Of a DNA stretch of 64,000 bases, positions 1 to 9,181 are shown piece after piece. The translations under genes and the position numbers were made by a program. The notes beneath the pieces were generated by a model. It was not told where the DNA came from. It saw only the letters and a program-made list of their open reading frames with translations, and did no database searches. Within the stretch, counting starts at the first letter, position 1. Each line of letters opens with the position of its first letter. This stretch comes from Shimia_B sp038528385. GTDB lineage: Bacteria > Pseudomonadota > Alphaproteobacteria > Rhodobacterales > Rhodobacteraceae. The stretch covers positions 62,001 through 126,000 of the forward strand of contig JBCBET010000005.1 of assembly GCA_038528385.1 (NCBI GenBank), read 5' to 3'.

Positions 1-1155
1 CACCGCCGTGGAGATGAAGGCGATGAACTGGATGAAATCGTCGATCCCGAGGCTCGCCATGGTGCCCGCGGTGGTGGCGATGCCCACGGGCCCCGACAGG
101 TTGCAGGTGCCGATGGCGCCGGTGATGATGTTCCAGAGCCCGTCAAGCGAGGCCACGATGATGAAGCCGACCTGGCTGATCGCCGCGGGGATCGCGGTGA
201 GCGGCCCCACGGTCTCCGTGACGGGGTCAAAGAACGTCCCGCCGCGCAGCCCGATCCTGTAATTCTGCTCGAAGCCCCCGCCCTCGAGCCGCTCGTCGGT
301 GGCGCGCGGCTCCAGCGTGAAATCGAGCACCTCGCCGTCGCGCCAGACCTCGAGCGCGAGGGGCTTTCCGGCCGTGGCGGTCACGATGTCGATCATGTCG
401 TCGAAGACCGCGATGTCCTGGCCGTCGATGGTGCGCACCACATCGCCCGGCTCGATCCCGGCATCCTCGGCCGCGCTTTCCAGCGTCACGCCCCGCACCA
501 GGGGCGGTGAGATGTGAGGGGCCTCCACCTCCATCTCGCGCCCGTCGCGCTCGATGACGTAAGCAAGCGTGGCTGTGCGCGGCAGCGTCTCGCGGAGGCT
601 CGAAAGCTCCTCGAGCGAGGCGAGCGGCACGCCCCCGATGGAGCGGATCACGTCCCCCTGCTCGAGCTCGTTGACCACGGGCATGGGCAGGCTCGTATCC
701 ACCGTGAGCGGCTCCCGCGCCTCCCCGTTGAACATGTAGAAGGCGGCAAAGATGACCGCCGAGAGGATGAAATTGAACACCGGCCCCGCCGCCACCGTGA
801 GCGACCGCGCCCAGACCGGGGCACCGTGCATGGTGGCGCGCCGCTCCTCGGGCGTGAGCGTGCTCATTTCTGCGGCTTCCGCACCCGCCGAGGCCGCGTT
901 GGCGTCGCCGCGGAACTTCACGTAGCCCCCGAACGGAAGGAGCGCGAGTTGCCAGACGGTGCCGTGCCTGTCGGTGCGTCTCAGGAGCGGCTTGCCGAAA
1001 CCCACGGAGAAGACGTCCGCCTTGATCCCGCACCAGCGGCCCACGATGTAGTGGCCGTATTCATGGACCGCCACGATCACGCTCAGCGCCACGATGAAGG
1101 TGACGATCACCCAGGTCAGGCCACCGAAGGTCGCAATCAAGCTCGTAAGATCCAT
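1..1155 (-). CDS. rseP: RIP metalloprotease RseP (site-2 protease), partial at window edge
   Basis: Intramembrane zinc protease that clips anti-sigma factors or signal-peptide remnants in the inner membrane. 385 codons are present and the 3' end lies outside the window. The ATG at 1155 opens a hydrophobic helix carrying the HEYGH zinc motif at residues 31-35. A second hydrophobic stretch follows, then two PDZ-like blocks (about residues 155-215 and 220-285) with GDVIRSIGG-type and GDVVRTIDG-type signatures. The region before the edge (SGPVGIATTAG) is typical of the third membrane segment; the NxxPxPxLDG motif must lie beyond the edge. It is the last visible gene of the pyrH-frr-uppS-cdsA operon. 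Only 74 bases separate it from cdsA, where relatives usually carry dxr. Confidence 0.95.
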   Translation of the reverse strand, partial: MDLTSLIATFGGLTWVIVTFIVALSVIVAVHEYGHYIVGRWCGIKADVFSVGFGKPLLRRTDRHGTVWQLALLPFGGYVKFRGDANAASAGAEAAEMSTLTPEERRATMHGAPVWARSLTVAAGPVFNFILSAVIFAAFYMFNGEAREPLTVDTSLPMPVVNELEQGDVIRSIGGVPLASLEELSSLRETLPRTATLAYVIERDGREMEVEAPHISPPLVRGVTLESAAEDAGIEPGDVVRTIDGQDIAVFDDMIDIVTATAGKPLALEVWRDGEVLDFTLEPRATDERLEGGGFEQNYRIGLRGGTFFDPVTETVGPLTAIPAAISQVGFIIVASLDGLWNIITGAIGTCNLSGPVGIATTAGTMASLGIDDFIQFIAFISTAV

Positions 1156-1229
1156 GGGCTGCCCTGCGGTTGGTGTTGGGGTGAAATGAGGGGTATCGCG
1201 CGACTAATCAAGGGGCGCTGAACGAGGCG

Positions 1230-2012
1230 TCAGAGCGCGACGTCGGGGACGGCAACGATCTGCGCGGCGGCGAGCATGACGAGCGAGGCCCCGAGGAGCC
1301 CGTCGAAGCGGTCGAAGAGCCCGCCATGGCCGGGGATGAGCGTGGAGCTGTCCTTGACGCTCATGCGCCGCTTGAGCGCGCTTTCGGCGATGTCGCCCAT
1401 CTGGCTCGCGAGGCTGACGACCGCCGAAATCCAGATAAGGTCGCGCCCGGCATTGGTGAAGCTCAGGAACACCGCCCCGAGAAGCGCGGCGCCAAGCCAG
1501 CCTGCAAGGGTGCCGGACCACGTCTTCTTGGGCGAGATCGCGGGCCAGAACTTCGGACCGCCGAAGATGCGGCCTGCGAAGTAGCCCGCGACATCGGTGA
1601 TGACGACCACGAGGATGAGCCAGATGATCCAGAGCATCCCGTGTTCCTCGCGAAACGTCACGAGCCCCCAGCCCGCGATGATGATGGCGAGCGAGAAGGC
1701 CGCGAAGGTGACCCGCTCCCGGCGGAGCGCGAGCGCGCCCAGAAGCGGCGGCACGAGGGCAAAGGCGAGGATCAGCGGATCGGCAAAGAGCCCCGACAGC
1801 ACAGACGCGACGCCCGCCGCGAGTAGCATCCCGGGCACCGGCGCCTCGGGCGCAATCATCGTCCAGAGCTCCCAGACCATGATCGCCGTCACGAAGACGG
1901 TGAGCATCTGGAACCACACCCCGCCGAGCGCCACCGCGGCCACGCCGAGAACCGCCATGAGCGCGCCCGAGATGAGCCGCGCCCTCAGGTCCTCCCATTT
2001 CGGGGATGTCAT
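1230..2012 (-). CDS. cdsA: Phosphatidate cytidylyltransferase
   Basis: Makes CDP-diacylglycerol from phosphatidate and CTP, the branch point of phospholipid synthesis, in the inner membrane. The 260-residue protein has about seven or eight hydrophobic segments. Near the C-terminus it carries the family signature, seen as SALKRRMSVKD followed by IPGHGGLFDR. The ATG at 2012 overlaps the uppS stop as ATGA, which fixes the start and implies translational coupling. Length is normal for the family. Confidence 0.96.
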   Translation of the reverse strand: MTSPKWEDLRARLISGALMAVLGVAAVALGGVWFQMLTVFVTAIMVWELWTMIAPEAPVPGMLLAAGVASVLSGLFADPLILAFALVPPLLGALALRRERVTFAAFSLAIIIAGWGLVTFREEHGMLWIIWLILVVVITDVAGYFAGRIFGGPKFWPAISPKKTWSGTLAGWLGAALLGAVFLSFTNAGRDLIWISAVVSLASQMGDIAESALKRRMSVKDSSTLIPGHGGLFDRFDGLLGASLVMLAAAQIVAVPDVAL

Positions 2013-2725
2013 GCGATCACGCCACCAAAGCGCCGCTCCCGCGCGCCGTAGCCCGCCACGGTGCGCTCGAATTCGTCGGCGCTGAAATCCGGCCAGAGCG
2101 TGTCGATGAATTCGTATTCCGAATAGGCCGATTGCCAGAGCAGAAAGTTCGAGATGCGCGCCTCCCCGCTCGTGCGGATGACGAGATCGGGATCGGGCAG
2201 AAAGCGGGTGTCGAGGAACCGCGCGAGGCATTCCGCATCGACGTCCGTGGGCGCCAGGCGCCCCTGGGAGACCTCCACCGCCATGCGCTGCGCGGCACGC
2301 GTCACCTCGTCACGGCCGCCATAATTGATGGCGATCGTGAGGTTGAGGCGGGTGTTGCCGGAGGTCATGAGCTCGAGATCGTCCATGAGCGCCACGAGGC
2401 TGTCCTCGAGCCGGATCCGGTCCCCGATGAAGCGCACCCGCACGCCCTGGGCGTGGAGCGCGCGCGCCTCCTGCGTGATATATCGCCGAAAGAGGCGCAT
2501 GAGGCCTGCCACCTCCGTCTGCGTGCGTTTCCAATTCTCGGTGGAGAAGGCGAAGATGGTCAGGTGCGTGACGCCGATCGTGGGGCAGCGGCGCACGATA
2601 TCCTTCACGCGGCGCGCGCCCACATGGTGACCCACGAGGCGCGGACGTCCGCGGCTTTGGGCCCAGCGGCCATTGCCGTCCATGATGCAGGCGACGTGAA
2701 ACGGGGTGTCGGTGAAGGCGTTCAC
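2009..2725 (-). CDS. uppS: Undecaprenyl diphosphate synthase (cis-prenyltransferase)
   Basis: Condenses isopentenyl diphosphate units onto farnesyl diphosphate to give the C55 carrier lipid for peptidoglycan and O-antigen. 238 residues. The N-terminal MDGNGRWA motif (catalytic Asp), FAFSTENWKR, INYGGRDE, DLVIRTSGE and the terminal EFIDTLWPDF block are all present in order. The start is GTG at 2725, because the first in-frame ATG already lies in the catalytic motif. Only four bases separate it from the upstream frr stop, so it is operonic. Confidence 0.96.
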   Translation of the reverse strand: MNAFTDTPFHVACIMDGNGRWAQSRGRPRLVGHHVGARRVKDIVRRCPTIGVTHLTIFAFSTENWKRTQTEVAGLMRLFRRYITQEARALHAQGVRVRFIGDRIRLEDSLVALMDDLELMTSGNTRLNLTIAINYGGRDEVTRAAQRMAVEVSQGRLAPTDVDAECLARFLDTRFLPDPDLVIRTSGEARISNFLLWQSAYSEYEFIDTLWPDFSADEFERTVAGYGARERRFGGVIA

Positions 2726-2729
2726 GGGC

Positions 2730-3296
2730 TCAGACCTGCATGATCTCTGATTGCTTGGTCTCGAGCTGGCTGTCGACCATCTTGATCATGGTGTTGGTCA
2801 TGTCCTGGATCTCGCTCTCCCAGAGCTTCTGGTCGTCCTCGGCCATGCCCGCGGCCTTGGCTTTCTTGACCTGGTCCATGCCGTCGCGGCGGACGTTGCG
2901 GATCGCCACGCGGGCGCTCTCGGCGTATTGCGCGGCCACCTTGGAGAGCTCGCGGCGCCGCTCCTCGTTCAATTCGGGGATGGGCAGCATGATGATGGTG
3001 CCGTTGAGCTGCGGGTTGATGCCGAGCCCGCTTTCGCGGATCGCCTTCTCCACCTTGCCCACGAGGCTCTTGTCCCAGACGTTGATCGTCACCATCCGCG
3101 ATTCCGGCACGTTCACGGTGCCCACCTGGTTGATCGGCGTGGGCTGGCCGTAGGCGTCCACCATCACCGGCTCGAGCATGGAGGCGGAGGCGCGCCCGGT
3201 GCGGAGCGAGGCGAATTCCGTCCGGAGCGAGGCGATGGCCCCGTCCATCCTCTTTTGCAAGTCGGCGGTGTCGGGTTCGATGATCTCGTCGGACAT
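2730..3296 (-). CDS. frr: Ribosome recycling factor
   Basis: Splits post-termination ribosomes together with EF-G. The 187-residue product has the usual length. Conserved blocks include LRTGRAS, PINQVGTVNVPE, ESGLGINPQLNG, PIPELNEERRREL and VRRDGMD. An in-frame TTG lies two codons upstream at 3302, but the ATG at 3296 gives the usual MSDE-type N-terminus. It sits between pyrH and uppS as in related alphaproteobacteria. The gap to pyrH is 128 bases, the largest in this operon. Confidence 0.96.
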   Translation of the reverse strand: MSDEIIEPDTADLQKRMDGAIASLRTEFASLRTGRASASMLEPVMVDAYGQPTPINQVGTVNVPESRMVTINVWDKSLVGKVEKAIRESGLGINPQLNGTIIMLPIPELNEERRRELSKVAAQYAESARVAIRNVRRDGMDQVKKAKAAGMAEDDQKLWESEIQDMTNTMIKMVDSQLETKQSEIMQV

Positions 3297-3424
3297 GGGC
3301 AAGCTGCTTTTGTCGTGAACTGAACTGCGGAGAGCCTATATCGCGGCTGACCCGAAAGTGTATAGGCGTCCTCGGCGCATGCGGCGTGTGTTGCACGCGG
3401 GGACCACCGTCGCGCGCCGCGGCG

Positions 3425-4159
3425 TCAGCCCTGCACGCGGGTGAATGTCCCCTGCCCCGCGAGGATCCCGCGGAAGCCGCCGGGCTCGTCGAGGGAAAAG
3501 ACGATGATGGGGAGCTTATTGTCGCGCGCCAGCGCGATGGCGGAGGCGTCCATGACGCCCAGGCGCTTCTGCAGCACTTCGTCATAGGTGACGGTGTCGA
3601 ACCGCTTGGCGTCGTCGTACTTCACCGGGTCCTTGTCATAGACGCCGTCGACCTTCGTGCCCTTGAAGATCGCCTCGCAGCTCATCTCGTTGGCGCGCAG
3701 CGTGGCGGCGGTGTCGGTGGTGAAGTAGGGATTGCCGGTGCCGGCGGCGAATATGCACACCCGCTTCTTCTCCAGGTGTCGCACGGCGCGGCGCCGAATA
3801 TAGGGCTCGCAGACCTGGTCCATGGGAATGGCGGAGATCACGCGGGTGAAGATGCCCAGTTTCTCGAGCGCGGCCTGCATCGCGAGCGCGTTCATGACGG
3901 TGGCGAGCATGCCCATGTAATCGGCGGTCGTGCGCTCCATCCCCTGGGCGGAGCCCTGGAGCCCGCGGAAGATGTTGCCGCCGCCGATGACCATGCAGAT
4001 CTCCACGCCGAGGTCGTGGACGCCCTTCACCTCCTGCGCGATGCGCTCCACCGTGGGCGGGTGGAGCCCGTAGCCTTGATCGCCCATGAGCGCCTCGCCG
4101 GAGATCTTGAGGAGAACGCGCTTGAAGCGGGGGTCGTGGTCGCTTTTTGCGTCGCTCAT
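3425..4159 (-). CDS. pyrH: UMP kinase
   Basis: Phosphorylates UMP to UDP as a hexamer of the amino-acid-kinase fold. 244 residues. Seen in order are LLKISGEALMG (phosphate binding), MVIGGGNIFRG, the DYMGMLATVMNALA helix, AGTGNPYFTTDTAA and KVDGVYDKDP. The ATG at 4159 has about 10 residues of polar leader before the first strand, which is normal. It is first of the visible minus-strand operon. The upstream neighbour is miaA on the other strand, so tsf and rpsB are not adjacent here. Confidence 0.96.
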   Translation of the reverse strand: MSDAKSDHDPRFKRVLLKISGEALMGDQGYGLHPPTVERIAQEVKGVHDLGVEICMVIGGGNIFRGLQGSAQGMERTTADYMGMLATVMNALAMQAALEKLGIFTRVISAIPMDQVCEPYIRRRAVRHLEKKRVCIFAAGTGNPYFTTDTAATLRANEMSCEAIFKGTKVDGVYDKDPVKYDDAKRFDTVTYDEVLQKRLGVMDASAIALARDNKLPIIVFSLDEPGGFRGILAGQGTFTRVQG

Positions 4160-4246
4160 CTCCGGCCCCCTTGCATGCTGGTCGCACCATGTCGGAAAAG
4201 GCCCCGGGGTTCAACGCGGATTTCCCCCTGGCAGAGTAGGTGAGCT

Positions 4247-5140
4247 TTGGCGCGCAACACGCTCATAAGAAACAAGGAACTTGACCTGACGCTGCCGGTG
4301 CTGATCGCCGGCGCCACAGCGAGCGGGAAATCCGCCTTGGCGCTCGAGATCGCCGCCGCCCAGGGGCGCTCCATCCTCAATGCCGACGCGTTGCAAGTCT
4401 ATGGGTGCTGGCGCGTGCTCACGGCCCGTCCCACGGCCGAGGACGAGACGGTGGCGCCGCACCTCCTCTACGGGCATGTCGCCCCCGACGCGCCCTATTC
4501 CGTGGGCGACTGGCTGCGGGAGGTGGCGCCGCTCCTCTCCGAACGGCCTGCCCCGATCATCGTGGGGGGCACCGGGCTCTACTTCCGCGCGCTCACGGAG
4601 GGCCTGGCCGACATCCCGCCCACGCCCGCCGAGATCCGCGCCACAGCCGATGCCCGCCTGGCCGAGCACGGGCTGGGCGCGCTTCTGGCAGAGCTCGACG
4701 CCGCCACCGCGCAGACCATCGACGCTCAGAACCCGGCCCGGGTGCAACGCGCCTGGGAGGTGCTCCGGGCCACGGGACGCGGGCTCGTGGACTGGCAGCG
4801 CGACACCCCGCCGCCGCTCGTGGCGCCCGGGCGGGCGCATCTCCTCCATCTCGACGCGCCGCGCGACTGGCTCGAGCATCGCATCACCGCGCGCTTCGAC
4901 CAGATGATCGCCTCCGGCGCGTTGGAGGAGGCGCGGGCCATGCTGGCCCATTGGGAGCCGCGCCTTCCCGCGGCCAAGGCCATCGGCGCCCCCGAACTGA
5001 TCGCGCATCTCAGGGGCGAGATCACGCTGCCCGAGGCACGCGAAGACGCCATCATCGCCACGCGCCGATACGCCAAGCGGCAGCGCACGTGGTTCCGGGC
5101 GCGCATGGGCACGTGGCGCAAGATCTCCCCTGCCCGCTGA
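4247..5140 (+). CDS. miaA: tRNA dimethylallyltransferase
   Basis: Transfers the dimethylallyl group to A37 of tRNAs that read UNN codons. 297 residues. The P-loop reads GATASGKSAL, with Ala where many homologues have Pro. It is followed by NADALQVYGCWRVLTARPT and HLLYGHV, then VGGTGLYFRAL. The C-terminal part (AIGAPELIAHL, RRYAKRQRTWFR) is the usual tRNA-contacting and anion-binding region. No ATG is available; the TTG at 4247 is preceded by an AGGTGA ribosome binding site and is the best start. It is divergent from pyrH, with 87 bases between them. Confidence 0.94.
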   Translation: MARNTLIRNKELDLTLPVLIAGATASGKSALALEIAAAQGRSILNADALQVYGCWRVLTARPTAEDETVAPHLLYGHVAPDAPYSVGDWLREVAPLLSERPAPIIVGGTGLYFRALTEGLADIPPTPAEIRATADARLAEHGLGALLAELDAATAQTIDAQNPARVQRAWEVLRATGRGLVDWQRDTPPPLVAPGRAHLLHLDAPRDWLEHRITARFDQMIASGALEEARAMLAHWEPRLPAAKAIGAPELIAHLRGEITLPEAREDAIIATRRYAKRQRTWFRARMGTWRKISPAR

Positions 5141-5177
5141 CATTTCGCGGGCCAGCGCTTGGACAAACCCCACATCT

Positions 5178-5196
5178 TGCGGCTTTGCAGGCCGCA
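5178..5196 (+). terminator. Weak hairpin after miaA
   Basis: A six-base-pair stem (TGCGGC/GCCGCA) with a seven-base loop lies about 40 bases past the miaA stop and is followed by TTAA only. It may help end the miaA message, but the U-tract is missing. Confidence 0.3.
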
Positions 5197-5258
5197 TTAA
5201 CGCTGATATTTTGACACAATTCTGCCATAAGTCGCTGCTGCTGCCACAAGGTCCTTCC

Positions 5259-6110
5259 ATGAACACCGATGCGCCGGGCGCGATCACGATCACGCCGCTT
5301 CCACAGATCGCCGCCCGCGCGGCGTGGCGTGCCGAAACGCTCCATGCCAGCGACGCGCACACGCTCCTCTGGTTTACCAAGGGCCAGGGTCGCATCGTGG
5401 TGGAGGGGAAGCGGTCCACCTTCGCCATCAACACCGTGGTCTTCCTGCCCGCGGGCACGCCGCATGCCTTCGACGCGCGGCCCGGGCATTTCGGGCAGGT
5501 GCTCACCGCGGCCCCGCACCCGACGCTGGAGATGCCCGAGGCGCCCATCCTCTATCGGGTGCGCGACGTGATCCAGCACGGGGAGTTCGTGAGCCTCTTC
5601 GAGGCGCTGCAGCGGGAGCTGACCCGGAACGGTGCTCCCGTGCAGGATACCCCCGTAACCCCCATACCGGAGCTTCGGATGCGCGCGGCGCGGCTCCATG
5701 TGGGGCTCATCGGCGTCTGGCTCTCGCGGCAGACGAACCAGCTTCGGACGGCGCAGGCCAACGCCTCCGAGGCGCTCGCGCGCCGCTTCACTCAGCTGGT
5801 GGAGCGCGACTACGCCAAGGGCCGCTCCGTGGATGCGCTGGCGCGCGAACTCGGCGTGACGCCCACCCATCTCACGCGGGCCTGCAAATCCGCGCTGGGG
5901 CTTTCGGCGCATACCCTCCTGAACGAGCGCGTCATGCACGAGGCCCGCGCCATGCTCACCCAGACCAGCCGGCCCGTGGGGCAGATCGCGCAGGGGCTCG
6001 GCTTCTCCTCGGCGGCCTATTTCACGCGCGCCTTTCAGAAGCAGACCGGCCGCACGCCAAGCGCGTTCCGCACCACGCGGACCCCGCTTCCCGCGCATAT
6101 GGCGCCGTAG
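5259..6110 (+). CDS. AraC-family transcriptional regulator with cupin-like sensor domain
   Basis: 283 residues from the ATG at 5259. An upstream in-frame TTG at 5211 exists but adds an atypical leader. The N-terminal half resembles a cupin ligand-binding fold (VVFLPAGTPHAFDARPGH). The last 100 residues hold two helix-turn-helix units; the second ends in the AraC signature region GQIAQGLGFSSAAYFTRAFQKQTGRTPSAFR. It is upstream of and co-directional with the peptide-type transporter, so it may control that operon, but this is inference from position only. The ligand is not predictable. Confidence 0.88.
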   Translation: MNTDAPGAITITPLPQIAARAAWRAETLHASDAHTLLWFTKGQGRIVVEGKRSTFAINTVVFLPAGTPHAFDARPGHFGQVLTAAPHPTLEMPEAPILYRVRDVIQHGEFVSLFEALQRELTRNGAPVQDTPVTPIPELRMRAARLHVGLIGVWLSRQTNQLRTAQANASEALARRFTQLVERDYAKGRSVDALARELGVTPTHLTRACKSALGLSAHTLLNERVMHEARAMLTQTSRPVGQIAQGLGFSSAAYFTRAFQKQTGRTPSAFRTTRTPLPAHMAP

Positions 6111-6322
6111 AAGCCGGTTGAACCCCGGCCCAAAGTCTGTTTTCCGACGTCGTGTATGTCGCTTTTGTTACGCGGATAGGCGAAAGCAGCCGTTGACCTC
6201 ACAGCGGGAATGATGCGGAATACAGCATGCGCGAGGACAGCGTGCCGGGACGGCGCCGCGCGCAGGCGGGTGCAGAGCAGGCTGATCCTCGAAAGACTTA
6301 TGTGTGTCACAGGGAGAACAAG

Positions 6323-7978
6323 ATGACGCAGACGACCCCCAAGGTGCATCCCGCAGCGGTGATGTACGCCGAGGAACACAAGGCCGGTCTCATGGACCGC
6401 CGCGAGTTCCTGGCCCGCACCACGTCGCTGGGCGTGGCCACCACGGTAGCCTACGGCATGATCGGGGCGACCCCGGCCAAGGCCGCGGCCCATGCCCAGC
6501 AGGGCGGCACGATCCGCATGCAGATGGAAGTGCGCGCGCTCAAGGATCCGCGCACCTACGACTGGACCCAGATCGCCACCTACACCGCCGGCTGGCTCGA
6601 ATACCTCGTGGAATACAATTCCGACGGCTCCTTCGAGCCCATGCTCCTCGAGAGCTGGGAAGTGAACGAGGACGCCACGCAGTACACGCTCAACGTGCGC
6701 CAGGGCGTGACCTGGAACAACGGCGACGCGTTCACCGCCGAAGACGTCGCCCGCAACATCGCGGGTTGGTGCGAGGCCGATGTGGAGGGCAACTCCATGG
6801 CCGGCCGCTTCGCCACGCTGATCGACAGCAATACGAACCGTGCCATCGAAGGCGCGATCGTCGTCGTCGACGAGAATACCGTGCAGCTCAACCTGCCCGC
6901 GCCCGACATCACGCTCATCGCCGGCATGGCGGACTACCCGGCGGCCATCGTGCACCCGGACACGTCGCTCGAGAGCATCGACAGCCCGATCGGCACCGGC
7001 TTCATGCGCCCCGTCGAGATCACGGTGGGTGTGCGTGGCGTCGTCGAGAGGAACCCCGACCACGAGTGGTGGGGCTATGCTGCCGGCAAGGGCGGCTTCA
7101 TCGACCGCATCGAGTTCATCGATTACGGCACCGACCCGGCCGCGTTCGTCGCAGCCTTCGAGGCCGAAGAGATCGACATGAATTGGGAGACGGTGGGTGA
7201 CTTCGTGGACATCCAGACGGGCCTCGGCCTCGTGCAATCCGACGTCGTCTCCGGCGCTACGGTCTGCATCCGTCCGAACCAGCTCGCCGAAGTGGACGGC
7301 ATGCGCCCCTACGCGGACAAGCGTGTGCGTCAGGCCATCGCCATGGCCGTGGACAATTCCATTTGCCTCGAGCTTGGCGTTTCCGGTCTCGGCATCACCG
7401 CCGACAACGCCCATGTGGGCCCGGTGCACCCCGAGCACGATCCGTCTGTGACGCGCATCCCGTACAACCCGGCCCGCGCGGCCGAGCTGATGGCGGAAGC
7501 CGGTATGGCCGATTTCGAGCACGAGCTGATCTCCATCGACGACGATTACCGCAAGAACACCACCGACGCGGTGGCCGCGCAGCTGCGCGATGCGGGCATC
7601 AACGTGCGCCGAACGGTCCTGCCGGGCTCCACGTTCTGGAATGACTGGGCCAAGTACCCGTTCAGCTCCACGAACTGGAACCACCGCCCGCTGGGCACGC
7701 AGGTCCTCGGTCTCGCCTATCGCTCCGGCGAGGCGTGGAACGAGAGCGGCTTTGCGAATGCCGAGTTCGACGCGCTCCTCGCGCAGGCGAACTCCATCGC
7801 CGACGCGGATGCGCGCCGGGAGGTCATGGGCCAGCTTCAGGCCATCATGATCGACGAGGGCGTCACCATTCAGCCCTATTGGCGGACGCTCACGCGCCAC
7901 CACCGCGAGGGCATGGTGGGTGTGGACATGCACATCGCCTACCTTCCGCAGGTCTATAAGTGGGCCTTCGCGGCCTAA
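6323..7978 (+). CDS. Peptide/nickel-type ABC transporter substrate-binding protein (SBP_bac_5), Tat-type leader
   Basis: 551-residue periplasmic binding protein of the Dpp/Opp class. The ATG at 6323 follows a good AGGGAGA ribosome binding site; an in-frame ATG at 6227 lacks one. A long polar n-region precedes the twin-arginine motif DRREFLARTTSLG (Arg26-Arg27) and an Ala-rich h-region ending near AKAAA. This implies Tat export, as is common for this family in Roseobacters. Family features include LLESWEVNEDATQYTLNVRQG and WNNGDAFTAEDVARN. It is followed by two permeases, with a strong hairpin in between. The substrate is unknown; oligopeptide, opine or another small solute are all possible. 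Confidence 0.9.
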   Translation: MTQTTPKVHPAAVMYAEEHKAGLMDRREFLARTTSLGVATTVAYGMIGATPAKAAAHAQQGGTIRMQMEVRALKDPRTYDWTQIATYTAGWLEYLVEYNSDGSFEPMLLESWEVNEDATQYTLNVRQGVTWNNGDAFTAEDVARNIAGWCEADVEGNSMAGRFATLIDSNTNRAIEGAIVVVDENTVQLNLPAPDITLIAGMADYPAAIVHPDTSLESIDSPIGTGFMRPVEITVGVRGVVERNPDHEWWGYAAGKGGFIDRIEFIDYGTDPAAFVAAFEAEEIDMNWETVGDFVDIQTGLGLVQSDVVSGATVCIRPNQLAEVDGMRPYADKRVRQAIAMAVDNSICLELGVSGLGITADNAHVGPVHPEHDPSVTRIPYNPARAAELMAEAGMADFEHELISIDDDYRKNTTDAVAAQLRDAGINVRRTVLPGSTFWNDWAKYPFSSTNWNHRPLGTQVLGLAYRSGEAWNESGFANAEFDALLAQANSIADADARREVMGQLQAIMIDEGVTIQPYWRTLTRHHREGMVGVDMHIAYLPQVYKWAFAA

Positions 7979-7995
7979 GGGACCGCTAACACGAC

Positions 7996-8021
7996 GGGGC
8001 CGCCGGGAGACCGGCGGCCCC
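7996..8021 (+). terminator. Strong GC hairpin between binding-protein and permease genes
   Basis: An 11-base-pair perfect stem (GGGGCCGCCGG paired with its complement) closes on a GAGA tetraloop, 17 bases past the binding-protein stop. No U-run follows. In ABC operons such structures usually protect the upstream message and cut read-through, which gives excess binding protein over permease. That role is inferred. Confidence 0.6.
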
Positions 8022-8119
8022 TCCTCCGCGGACAGGGTCGAACCTCCCCGGAAAGCTACGCAAAGAGCGCCCTCCGACGATCACACGAGCGCGGCGCCAC
8101 AGCCAAGACAGGGGCCCTG

Positions 8120-9166
8120 ATGGGTAAGTTCATCCTCCGACGCGCGAGCGTCATGTTGCTGACGGCGATCTGCCTCACCTACATCGTCTTCTTCCTGACG
8201 AACCTCTATCCCAACCTCGAAAAGCTCGCGAAGACGCAGGGCAATTTCCGCATGACCGAGGCCGAGGTGCAAAGCTGGCTCGAGCCGCGCGGCTATCTCG
8301 AGCCGATGCCGGTGAAGTACCTGGAATGGGTGGGCGTCCTGCCCGGTCACCTGACCGAGCTCGAGGATGGCCGCGTGCTCGGCCGCTGCGTGCGGCCCGG
8401 GGTGGAGCCCGAGGACACGCCCGAATATTGCGGGCTTCTGCAGGGCAAGTGGGGCTTTTCCACCGTCTTCAAGGAGGGCGTGGGCGGCATCACCTTCGAG
8501 CGGCTGGGCCTCACCGGCTATCTCATGATGTGGGTGATGCTCGTCATGGTCCCGGGCGCGCTGATCTTCGGCGTGCTGGCGGGCATGCGCGAAGGCTCCC
8601 GCACCGACAGGACGCTCTCCACCACCTCCATCGCCTTCACGGCCACGCCGGAATACGTCTCCGGCGTAATCTTCATCGCGCTCTTCGCCTCCTCGGCGGG
8701 CTTCGGGCGCATCTTCAAAGGCTCGGCCACCTCGGCCATGGAGAGCGCTAATTTCGAGAACTTCTTTCTGCCCGTAATCACCATCGCGCTCTACGGGCTG
8801 GGCTATATCGCGCGGATGACGCGGGCCTCCATGGCCGAGGTCATGACCGCGCAATACATCCGCACCGCGCGTCTGAAGGGCGTGAGTTTCAAGAACATCG
8901 TCCTGAAACACGCGCTCCGGAACGCGCTCATCGCGCCCTTCACCGTCATCATGCTGCAATTCCCTTGGCTCCTGAACGGCGTCGTCATCGTGGAGACGCT
9001 CTTCAACTACAAGGGCTTCGGCTGGCTTCTGGTGCAGGCGGCGGGCAACAACGACATCGACCTGCTCCTGGCCTGTTCGGTGGTGGCCGTCGTCGTCGTG
9101 CTCGTCACGCAGCTCATATCCGATATCGGCTATGTCTATCTCAACCCGCGCATCCGCGTCGCTTAA
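8120..9166 (+). CDS. ABC transporter permease, DppB/OppB type
   Basis: 348 residues, inner membrane. One hydrophobic segment at the extreme N-terminus is followed by a long periplasmic region (about residues 30-130). Five or so further segments follow. The cytoplasmic EAA-like loop reads TAQYIRTARLKGVSFKNIVLKHALRNALIAP in adjacent pieces, the site where an ATPase docks. The ATG at 8120 is preceded by GGGGCCC rather than a strong ribosome binding site. The downstream permease starts 15 bases past the stop. Confidence 0.9.
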   Translation: MGKFILRRASVMLLTAICLTYIVFFLTNLYPNLEKLAKTQGNFRMTEAEVQSWLEPRGYLEPMPVKYLEWVGVLPGHLTELEDGRVLGRCVRPGVEPEDTPEYCGLLQGKWGFSTVFKEGVGGITFERLGLTGYLMMWVMLVMVPGALIFGVLAGMREGSRTDRTLSTTSIAFTATPEYVSGVIFIALFASSAGFGRIFKGSATSAMESANFENFFLPVITIALYGLGYIARMTRASMAEVMTAQYIRTARLKGVSFKNIVLKHALRNALIAPFTVIMLQFPWLLNGVVIVETLFNYKGFGWLLVQAAGNNDIDLLLACSVVAVVVVLVTQLISDIGYVYLNPRIRVA

Positions 9167-9181
9167 GGAGGAGCAGGACCC

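Noticed and set aside
3297..3302. TTG at 3302 as the frr start
   Set aside because: The ATG two codons downstream gives the conserved N-terminus.
5211..5258. In-frame TTG at 5211 as start of the AraC-type gene, or TTGACA there as a -35 box
   Set aside because: The ATG at 5259 gives the normal length and N-terminus. No -10 hexamer stands at 16-18 bases from TTGACA.
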